The notes below the pieces were generated by a model, which was not told the origin of the DNA, searched no databases, and saw only the letters and a list, made by a program, of their open reading frames with translations. A program made the position numbers and the translations under genes. From Pseudovirgaria hyperparasitica (taxonomy: Eukaryota > Ascomycota > Dothideomycetes > Acrospermales > Acrospermaceae): DNA of 64,000 nt. Within the stretch, counting starts at the first letter, position 1. The number at the start of each line of letters is the position of its first letter. Location: contig NW_022985562.1 in the NCBI RefSeq assembly GCF_010093815.1, positions 186,001-250,000 of the forward strand. Reading direction: 5' to 3'. Positions 56,235-64,000 of this stretch are shown here, one piece after another.

Positions 56235-59200
56235 CTACTGCTTTGCCATGCGGGCACTCCACCCGTTCATGCTTCTCTTCACGCCCAATGTCTTTCTCTG
56301 CGGTGCCACATTCGGTCTCTGCCCAACGCTGGTCCGATGGAGTGTGCTGGCAGGGCGAAAGCCAGTCGGCCGTGCTATCAGCTCTACCCTGATGTCTTCC
56401 TCTCTGCTGCCCATGGCGTTCCCAGCATGCCCCTCAGTGGGGGCATTCCCACGCTCCGAATCCTCCGGCGGGGCAGGAGAGCTACTCAACAAAATATATC
56501 GCGGAGTCTCAGACTCTGATTCCGAGTGTGGTCGCTTTCGCGGTCGATTGTCCATGGGTGTCAGGCGAGGCTTGCGAACACTATTATCAGCCGGCTGCAA
56601 GCTTCGAGGAGGCTGCGACGCCGACGTATTGGAGATATCTTGAAGGGCTTGGATTTCCCGGTTTGGCCTTCTCATGGCCGCTAGACCTGTAGGAGTTGGT
56701 GTGAAGGTCCCAGGACCTTGAGAGGATCCTTTCTCTGCCCCACCCGTGGCTGGTCTAGCAGGGGTTGATCTGCCATGAGCAGAAGAAGGACCAAGTGTCC
56801 TCCTAGGTGGACCGAAGAAGGATTTGATATTGCCCTGACCCGAGCCTTGTGTCTTGAGGGCCGGCCTCTGATTAAACTCATGTAATGATGAACTCACCGA
56901 TCGATTGATGGCTTGTTGTACTTTCTTTGCTTGCTCTTGCTCACGCTGTTGCGTCCAAGCCATGCCAGCACTCATGAAACCGCTGTTCATTGTTGTAGAC
57001 GCAACAGAAAAGTGTTGCATCTGGTTGATAGAGGTGGCGACATTCGTATTAGTGGTTGAAGCCCTCTCATTCCATCGGTTACCCTTGAAGCCATGGTCAT
57101 CGTCCACTTTCTCGCGTCTTGAGAAATCAGATGCATTTGCATTCCTGTCACCAACCCAGTATGAACCTTCAGGGTTGCATGACTCGCCGTCCAGGGGATA
57201 AGCATCATCTTCGAGCCTATCGACTTCAGTCTGAGCCTGATGCAGCGTCTGCTCAGCAGGGCAAGCTCGTCGGAGAACCCGTGCAAAGCCTTGCGTAGCC
57301 GTAAACGTAATCGGAGGGCCTTGCCTGGCCATATTGTCCGTTGAATCCAGAAAAGGAGAAAGCTCTGTATCTTGGTACTGAGAGCTTCTCATAGGGCAGC
57401 TGATATAGAGCAAGGCTTGCGCTCGCGTCATACCGACATAAAGCAGTCTCCGCTCTTCATCATGGTCTTCTGCGCGAGAATGTGGTATGGACCCTTTGTA
57501 CGCAGCCGGGATGAAAACGACTGGCCATTCGAGACCTTTAGCTCCGTGTATGGTCGAGATGGTGACCTGAGGCGTGGCTTCTCCCTCTGACTTTTCCACC
57601 TCCGTAGACAAGGCAACGTTTGATAGAAAAGTCGTCAATGCGTCTGCTGCCTGTGAACGTTCCCGTTGCTCTGCAGCGTCGATGACTGGCAGAGCTTCAT
57701 TGTCGTTGACAGCATCATCCATGCTCATTCCGGTTGCGAGCGTCATCAGCTCCTGTACATTGTCCCATCGTGATCCGAATTCCTCGGTCTCGGGATATTG
57801 CTTCTTCAGGTACTCCTCAAACGAAAGTTTCTTGAGCAAATGCACCATGAGATCAAAAAGCCCACCATCTTGGTTCTCTAAACCGTCTAGTCTCTTCTGG
57901 GAAGTCAGAATGATGTTTACGAAGCTTTCTATTCCCTTCTGCGCGGGCTTGCTAATGGCTGTCCTCGGTTTCGAGGTACCTTGGGCGCTCCCAAGTGCGA
58001 GCCTCCACAGCGATGTCTTTTTCTCTTCTGCTTCGGCAAGCAGCTTCTTACAAGTTTCCTCTCCGACTTTTCGTGAAGGAGTGTTGATAGTACGGAGCAC
58101 AGCGTCGTTGTGATCAGGGTGGTTGATGACTCGGAGATAATCGAGAATGATCTTAACTTCGACCCGATCGAAAAATCGGTGACCACCGACCATACGATAA
58201 GGTATGCCTGCCCTCCCGAGCTCGCGCTCAATGCTATTGGACAACGCTGCTGATCGTAAAAGGACAGCAAAGTCATTGTACGTCAGCAGACGCCCCGTCA
58301 GAATATGGACTCTCTTTATCTCTGCAACAAGCCACTTTGCCTCGTCCATTGCAGTCGGTAATTTCCGAAACACTGGCATCTCACCGACTGAATGGGTCGC
58401 CAAGAGTCGCTTCTGAGGTCTGGCCTTGTCTTGCTCGATGACAGTCATAGCAGAAGCCAGGATTGCCCCTGACGATCTATAGTTCTCCTCGAGATTGATC
58501 ACTATTGTATCATGCCATTGTGCCTGCATCTGATTGAGGTTCTTAATTTCGGCTGAGCGGAAGCCATAGATGCTCTGATCAGGATCGCCGACAATTGTGA
58601 TCCGATTGTGTCTTTGTGCAAGCAGCCCCATCAACTTGTACTGTACGTTATTCGTGTCTTGGAACTCGTCAATCAATACAACCTCGACGTTGTTGACGCA
58701 TTGAGGATACTCGATGAGGAGGTCGACGCAGCGGAGGAGTAGATCATCGTAGTCAAGGAGATTGGAAGACTTGAGCGTTTCCTCATACTCTTCATATACA
58801 GCCGCAAACTCTTGCTGATCGACGCCTTTCGGATTCGTTTGGCCACTCTTAATATTCTTGGCTTTCATCCCAGATATCCGAGCACGGGCGCCTTTAGGGT
58901 CGACACCATAATTCCTCCTCTTCACAATCCTCTTTATGATAGCGATACTGTCGGCAGAATCCGCGATTCCGAAATTCTTCGCGATGCCGATGTGCTGGCC
59001 GTATGAGACGAGATACCTACGAGCAACCGAGTGAAACGTCCCCAGGACCAATTTGGCAGCCGTCTTCTCCCCGACCAAGCCACAGATTCGGTCGCGCATC
59101 TCTCGTGCCGCCTTGATTGTGAAGGTGCATACCACGAGATCCCATGGCCGGTACTTGTGCTCCAGCAGATGGTACGCGACCCGCGCGGTGAGGGTCTTCG

Positions 59201-59300
59201 TCTTTCCAGATCCCGGTGGTGCGAGGACTTGGAGCACCGAGGCCGGGCTGGTGACTGCCCTGTGCTGGGCAGCATTCAGCCCGTCAAGTAAAGCGTCCAT
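56235..59300 (-). CDS. SRS2: UvrD-family DNA helicase Srs2
   Basis: Single exon, 1021 aa, from ATG 59300. Superfamily 1A helicase motifs are present in order: APPGSGKTKT (27-36, motif I), VVCTFTIKAAREM (Ia), LIDEFQDTNN (II), VGDPDQSIYGFR (III), LEENYRSS (IV), ISTIHGAKGLEWPVVF (V) and LLYVGMTRA (VI). It moves 3' to 5' on single-stranded DNA and, in yeast, strips Rad51 to restrain recombination. The last 350 or so residues are low in complexity and rich in Ser, Pro and Arg, as in other fungal Srs2 tails that carry regulatory and protein-interaction sites. The end (LGVKRSMNGWSARM) resembles fungal orthologues. Nuclear role inferred from family. Confidence 0.95.
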   Translation of the reverse strand: MDALLDGLNAAQHRAVTSPASVLQVLAPPGSGKTKTLTARVAYHLLEHKYRPWDLVVCTFTIKAAREMRDRICGLVGEKTAAKLVLGTFHSVARRYLVSYGQHIGIAKNFGIADSADSIAIIKRIVKRRNYGVDPKGARARISGMKAKNIKSGQTNPKGVDQQEFAAVYEEYEETLKSSNLLDYDDLLLRCVDLLIEYPQCVNNVEVVLIDEFQDTNNVQYKLMGLLAQRHNRITIVGDPDQSIYGFRSAEIKNLNQMQAQWHDTIVINLEENYRSSGAILASAMTVIEQDKARPQKRLLATHSVGEMPVFRKLPTAMDEAKWLVAEIKRVHILTGRLLTYNDFAVLLRSAALSNSIERELGRAGIPYRMVGGHRFFDRVEVKIILDYLRVINHPDHNDAVLRTINTPSRKVGEETCKKLLAEAEEKKTSLWRLALGSAQGTSKPRTAISKPAQKGIESFVNIILTSQKRLDGLENQDGGLFDLMVHLLKKLSFEEYLKKQYPETEEFGSRWDNVQELMTLATGMSMDDAVNDNEALPVIDAAEQRERSQAADALTTFLSNVALSTEVEKSEGEATPQVTISTIHGAKGLEWPVVFIPAAYKGSIPHSRAEDHDEERRLLYVGMTRAQALLYISCPMRSSQYQDTELSPFLDSTDNMARQGPPITFTATQGFARVLRRACPAEQTLHQAQTEVDRLEDDAYPLDGESCNPEGSYWVGDRNANASDFSRREKVDDDHGFKGNRWNERASTTNTNVATSINQMQHFSVASTTMNSGFMSAGMAWTQQREQEQAKKVQQAINRSVSSSLHEFNQRPALKTQGSGQGNIKSFFGPPRRTLGPSSAHGRSTPARPATGGAEKGSSQGPGTFTPTPTGLAAMRRPNREIQALQDISNTSASQPPRSLQPADNSVRKPRLTPMDNRPRKRPHSESESETPRYILLSSSPAPPEDSERGNAPTEGHAGNAMGSREEDIRVELIARPTGFRPASTLHRTSVGQRPNVAPQRKTLGVKRSMNGWSARMAKQ

Positions 59301-59636
59301 CAAGGCATTGGTGTGGTGAGTCTTCGTAGTCGAGCGGAGGAGATGTTTCTGGAGGACGCGACAGCGCTAGCGCCATAAACACGCTAATGATACGCTAACA
59401 CGTGATGGGCAATTTGCGTCTATGTATAAAATCTGTGGAAGACTGTTGTGCGCGCAAGGGTCCGTAGAATACTTATCTATATATAATGACAATTGCATAC
59501 TAACACGTGGTGCATAGAAAGGTCAAGTAAGTGAGCTTTACATGCGCTTTATATGCGCTGCAACTCAATGCTTGCTTATATTCATGTACTATGTAGTTCT
59601 TAAGCTTGAAGAACGACTAAACATCATGATCTATTT
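59301..59636. other. Spacer between SRS2 and the Jen-type transporter
   Basis: 336 AT-rich bases, holding the SRS2 promoter and the 3' UTR of the transporter. TATATATAA occurs near 59480. No gene seen. Confidence 0.5.
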
Positions 59637-61472
59637 TCAGGCCTTGACCTCGATCTTCTCGCTGCGAACCTTCTCGTCCGAAGAGCTACCTTGGCGAGAC
59701 AAGTCTCCCTCCTCAATGTCCTTTGTCTGGTGTGCCGCACCAATCGGCAGTGCGTTTTCGAAGCTACGGCCCTTCCTCTCGGGACCAAGCGCTGTGGTGA
59801 CAGCAATTCCAATAGCGATGATAGCTGTTGCGATTGCCATTGTAGGACCATAGGCAGGTACTTTGTCACCGCTCGTGCTTGTAACGAACAGACTTCTCCT
59901 CTCAGCGATAGCGTTGACAATTTGCGCGCTGGGCGAGCTGATCATGTTACCGAGCTGGTATGTGATACCAGGGAAACTGGAACGGAAGCTTGGCGGAGAA
60001 AGCTCATTCAAGTGAATTGGAATCACACCCCAGGCGCCTTGCACGAAGAATTGCATGAAGAAGCCGCTGGCGGAAAGGCTGCGCTCGCCTTCTGGTAGCA
60101 CCCAGGCGGGTATCATCAAACATGACATGAGAGCAGCCACAATGATGGCTCGCCTGCGACCGAACCATTGAGACACATAGCCGATGATCGTGCCACCGAC
60201 GCAAGCACCGGTCTTCATGATGATGCTGGCTCGGCTAGCGGGACCATTCGAGAGCTCTTTGCTATCTTTCATGAATGTAGTGTACGAGTCTTGAGAGGTG
60301 TGAGAGTCTGAAGAATGAGTTAGTGACTTGGTCTAGAGTTCTGAGTAGTTCTGCTCACAGTAGTTGAACCACGTCATCAATATGATGCAGTATACGACCA
60401 TGCGCCACTCTTGCTTGAGCATCTGCTTCGTCTCCAACCAGAAAGCACCAGGAGCAACAGCCTTCTTGCCGGCCTTTCTTGCTTCGATGAATTGTTTCGA
60501 TTCTGGGAACAAAGCACGAACGAGACCCATGCCGATACTAAGCCCTGCACCAGCCCAGAATACGGTCTTCCAAGAGTTGGTTTCGCCGCCAACAGCCAGA
60601 TTGGCACATGCCTAGACGAGTGTAAGCGTACAGAATCTTTGAGGTTGGTATGAGTATGGGCTTACGGCAAGGACATATCCGAACGAATATCCCTGTTGGA
60701 GGATTCCACTCATCAATCCACGAGCTTGGGTTCTGACTTTATTAGCTTCGGAATTCCCAGTGCTAAGCGAATGTGTATGAGGACTTACGGGCAATTCTCA
60801 AGAGCCATGGCGATTGCGTTGCCATAAACACCGCCCATGAACAATCCAAACAGTGATCGGATTGCGAGGAACTGGCTAAAGGTGCCACAATAGATGGTTG
60901 CAACCTGAAGGATACCCAGGATGATCATGTTGATGACCATCGGCCATTTACGACCTGATAGCAATTAGAAATGATATTTCGCCATTTCATCGATCGGACT
61001 GTGAGGGAGGTATCATACCGAATTTGTCACCTGCAAGTCCGAAAAATGCAGCACCGACTGAACGGAGCAGAAGCGTAAGAGTAATAGCCGTCGTGATGTC
61101 AGTATTAGTCTTGCCATAGTACTTCGCCAGCTTGGTCGTTTGAATTGACAACGAGTGGAAATCGAACGCATCGGCAGTCCAGGAGAAGAGTCCAACGAGG
61201 AAGAAGAGCCAATCCTTGAAGCTCAGCTGAGCGAACATGGTAAATGGATTCTTGAGTGGTTCGGGCGACTGCCATTCTGTGCTACACAAGCCAATGTGTT
61301 AGAAATTGTGAAGAGGTATTATGCATTGGCTGAGTCGGTCTTACTATGTTTCGCCGAACTCATTCGTAACAACCACTCGCTGCTTCCAGACAAAGAGGTC
61401 TCTGAATGATTGTTTCGCCGTAGCCAATGTGCCACGGACAATGGGGTCCGCAGGCTCATTTTGTGTAGCCAT
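59637..61472 (-). CDS. MFS carboxylate transporter, Jen1 family, 6 exons
   Basis: Exons 61472-61345, 61281-61019, 60954-60789, 60732-60666, 60611-60359 and 60307-59637 join in phase to 515 aa. The introns are 63, 64, 56, 54 and 51 nt. About 12 membrane segments are visible. Family motifs: FSWTADAFDFHSLSIQTTKLA in helix 1, RSVGAAFFGLAGDKFGRKWPM between helices 2 and 3, ARGLMSGILQQGYSFGY, and WFNYYSHTSQDSYTTFM in helix 7. Jen1 proteins are plasma-membrane proton symporters for lactate, pyruvate and related acids, usually repressed by glucose. The acidic C-terminal tail (DIEEGDLSRQGSSSDEK) may carry regulatory phosphorylation or ubiquitin sites. Two possible CreA sites lie 530 bp upstream. Confidence 0.93.
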
Positions 61473-63311
61473 GATGGCTGTAGATAAGTAAGCTGGCGGT
61501 GAATTCTATATGGATGCGAGCTGCGGGCAAAGACTGCTCGTTATCAACGATCGGCCCAGGTGGACGGTCAAGATGCAGAAGTGACGCAGGGAACTCCAAT
61601 GATGATGGCTCGCATGGGAACACCCTTTTATACATGTGCGGTGGTCGTACCGCGCTGCCAGACGGGTTCAGCGGAGTAAACCTCAAGCATCACACGACTT
61701 TTCTGTGTCCGGGTACATCGAAACGCAGCCAAGAAAGCCCAGACCGCCACTGCGACGGTGCCGCATCCACAGCTCGACAACCACAAGCCACTACTACTTG
61801 ACGTCGATATAGTCAGCCCTTGCGTGTTGTCGATTGCTTTGATCTAAGACCTTTCAAGCAATGATGTGGTACAAGAGCGGTAGGTTGATCCTTGTTTTGC
61901 CCGTCTCGATGCCATCTCCGAGTCGAAACCGTCTTGAAGATTGCGGAGAGACAGTATAGAGGATGGATGGAGGGGTGTCTGTGTGAATAGCCCCGTTACC
62001 CCAGATACCCCAGTATCAATGTCCCCCGCAGGCAGGGATGTGTGGGCTGGCCAACCTTGTGACAGCCCATTGCCGGGATTGGTATTCTATCCGTGGTAGC
62101 TTCTCACCAAGAAGGCCCGGCACCGGGCCTGCAACCATTCCAAGATTGAGGGAATGCCGGAGTACTACGCTGCTATAGTCCAATCCGTAGTCGCAAGGCA
62201 ACGCTGAGAGAAAGCAGTGAAGGGGAAGAACAAGCTCTGCCATGCAGCCACCGCGCAATCCAAGACGGGATAGCCTAGCGCTGGTTCCTAAGACGCGGTC
62301 TCGGCGTAAGCTTAGTGGGTACGGACTTCTTGGCAAGTTTGGTTTGTCGTTGGTTTGGCGTGTGATATGGGTGTAGATGGCGGAAAGACATGGCAAGAAT
62401 CCTTCGAACACCAATATGTGAGGGATTGACCGGCGGGCTATTCGTTGCCAAGACTATACAGTCACCAGTCATTGGTTCGGCGGCACAGTTCCAGGCATGC
62501 TATCAACGGCATTCTGTCCGTGAGGTTTAATATTGCCCTTGCGGGACGCGGCCAGAGCTGAGAAAGGCTCATTGGGTCATCTAGCCGGCAATGTGTAGTT
62601 ATTGAGGCAGCATCTAATTAAGTCAAAGAAGGACACGGCTTGTTATTGAGAGGTGCACACAAGCCTCACCAAGAAACCAAGCAAGACAAACTGGCCACAC
62701 CAGACATCGGCCCCTTGGAGACACGAGATACAAGGTTGAGTTGACAGGCTTGTTTGCACTGCTTCAGAACAAAGTCTGTGTGGGCCATATGCAATCTGGG
62801 ATTGATCCTGGGTATTAGATTTGGTGCAAGATGCTCGGCCGACAGCTAGATACATACACAGTACACCGTCAGATCCAGTTTAGTTCCCCACCGGAACCAC
62901 AAGTAACGTCACAGCGTGCATGGCACACGTGCCTGGGCCGTACTCCACATAATAGGCGACGGAAACAGTAACCCATATTCTGACATCTGCCGGCGTCATA
63001 GTAGTGCGATGGTGCTGTCAGATCTTTGGGGTGTGATAGGACAATATGCTGGTCTCTGCCATGTGGCCTCAACAGTCGCTCTTCGAGTGGGTTTCATGTT
63101 TGATTCTAGAACCGGATTGGCTTTTCCGCATATCAGATTCGGCATCGCAGCAGGGTTGACGAGTCTTGATTACTCAAAGTATCTGGCAATCACCATATGG
63201 GCGGACAAGAAAAGCGCCGTGCTAGAAAGATAATACCAGATCTCAAATACAACCCATGTAGCGCTTGTTGCTTTGTCGATAGTGTGAAAGATAATTAGCG
63301 ATCGGTGCAGC
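61473..63311. other. 1.8-kb intergenic region, Jen-type promoter
   Basis: Long upstream region of the Jen-type gene and 3' flank of ILV1. Contains the tandem CTGGGG pair at 61999-62013. No open frame has a recognisable product. Confidence 0.5.
61999..62013 (-). promoter_or_regulatory. Tandem putative CreA sites
   Basis: CCCCAG occurs at 61999-62004 and again at 62008-62013; read on the minus strand both are CTGGGG, which fits the CreA consensus SYGGRG. Closely spaced pairs are the form that works in Aspergillus. They lie about 530 bp upstream of the Jen-type ATG, and carbon repression of such transporters is well known. Binding here is inference. Confidence 0.35.
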
Positions 63312-64000
63312 TTACTCCAAGAGGAAAGCCTGGTATGTCGGATTATTCGTCTCTTCCGTGAACGGGTACCGTATTTCCTTCAGGAACTCTTTGATTCCCG
63401 TTTCCTGGCCCGCTGGGACTTGGATGCCAGCAAGAATCTTTCCAACATCACCGCCATAGTTCCGATAGTGGAAGAGAGAAATGTTACAGCCTGGTTGTAG
63501 AGTGGTGAGGAATTTGAACAGCGCGCCTGGTCGCTCCGGAAACTCAAAGGAATATAGACGTTCATCCTGGACATTGCTTCTTCCACCTCCAAGATAACGC
63601 AGATGCGACTTGGCTAGCTCGTCACCAGACAGATCCGTTGCTTTCATACCGTCAGCCTCGAGTCGCTGAATAAGCGTCGCAAGATCTTTTCTCCTTGTCA
63701 TGGCGTTCATGGAAACACCCATGAGGATATGTGCCTTGCCATCGCTGTTGGCATTCCGTAGACGATAGCTGAATTCGGTTACAGAGAGGGGGTTCACATT
63801 CTTTATAAGACTTGCGAATGCGCCAGGTTGTTCCGGTATGACAACGCTGAGCAACGCCTCCTTGTTCTCTCCCAAAGCTGCACGCTCAGCCACGAAGCGA
63901 AGACGATCAAAGTTCATGTTGGCACCAGATGCGATTGCAACCAGACCTCGGTTGGTGTTTGCAGACGGATGCATCTTGATATACTTCTTGATACCTGCAA
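63312..64000 (-). CDS. ILV1: Threonine dehydratase, C-terminal part (cut by window edge)
   Basis: The frame is open to the right end of the window, so about 229 C-terminal residues are seen. It starts inside the catalytic PLP domain's end (IASGANMNFDRLRFVAERA). Two ACT-like regulatory repeats follow: VVIPEQPGAFASLIKNV with GKAHILMGVSM, and FEFPERPGALFKFLTTL with ISLFHYRNYGGDVG. These bind isoleucine (inhibitor) and valine (activator) in fungal and bacterial enzymes. The enzyme deaminates threonine to 2-oxobutanoate, the first step to isoleucine, in mitochondria. The stop at 63312 and the ending TYQAFLLE are normal for the family. The 5' part lies beyond the window. Confidence 0.95.
   Translation of the reverse strand, partial: AGIKKYIKMHPSANTNRGLVAIASGANMNFDRLRFVAERAALGENKEALLSVVIPEQPGAFASLIKNVNPLSVTEFSYRLRNANSDGKAHILMGVSMNAMTRRKDLATLIQRLEADGMKATDLSGDELAKSHLRYLGGGRSNVQDERLYSFEFPERPGALFKFLTTLQPGCNISLFHYRNYGGDVGKILAGIQVPAGQETGIKEFLKEIRYPFTEETNNPTYQAFLLE

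Overview
This is a gene-sparse stretch of nuclear DNA from a filamentous ascomycete (Pezizomycotina). The evidence is the 46-68 nt GT-AG introns, a C-terminally extended class I histone deacetylase of the Aspergillus RpdA type, a multidomain iterative polyketide synthase, 2EXR/F-box proteins, a carboxylate transporter of the Jen type, and secreted plant- and fungal-wall-acting proteins. Dothideomycetes is my best guess for the class, but that is inference only. Several genes are only visible once introns are removed; I worked the exon joins out by hand from splice sites, reading phase and family sequence.

Layout. 0-8 kb: a tRNA-Leu(CAG), an FMP42/SLC43-like MFS transporter (-), the RPD3/RpdA histone deacetylase (-) and, divergent from it, the proteasome lid deubiquitinase Rpn11 (+). 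8-17 kb: mostly non-coding, holding one secreted LPMO-like gene (10.4-11.6 kb), many microsatellites and an unusual 1.6-kb array of about 12 diverged repeats (13.25-14.85 kb). 17-25 kb: a 2462-aa polyketide synthase (-) whose methyltransferase and enoyl reductase regions look degenerate and which has no recognisable tailoring genes beside it. 27-31 kb: a GH76 mannanase-like gene and a 2EXR-domain gene split by a frame change. 33-39 kb: a small three-exon Kre9/Knh1-like gene, a large multi-spanning membrane protein of unknown function, and a CAP/PR-1 secreted protein.

39-42.6 kb is gene-poor and contains a decayed short-chain dehydrogenase relic. 42.6-48 kb: a PQ-loop MPDU1-like protein divergent from the N-terminal methyltransferase TAE1, a small single-pass membrane protein, and a secreted acid phosphatase divergent from a membrane-anchored multicopper oxidase (48.2-50.2 kb). 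50.9-56 kb: an F-box protein, a dimeric alpha-beta barrel gene whose C-terminus is out of frame, and a mitochondrially targeted SDR. 56-64 kb: the Srs2 DNA helicase, a Jen-type transporter with possible CreA sites upstream, and the 3' part of threonine dehydratase ILV1, cut by the window edge.

The housekeeping genes (RPD3, RPN11, SRS2, TAE1, MPDU1-like, ILV1) are unrelated in pathway. I see no operon-like or cluster logic except shared divergent promoters. The accessory genes (LPMO-like, GH76, CAP, acid phosphatase, oxidase, PKS) fit a saprotroph or plant associate. I saw no transposase, reverse transcriptase, virus-like element or CRISPR array. The most unusual signal is the 13.25-14.85 kb array: two sequence boxes kept 41-43 bp apart in most copies while the distance between copies varies widely.
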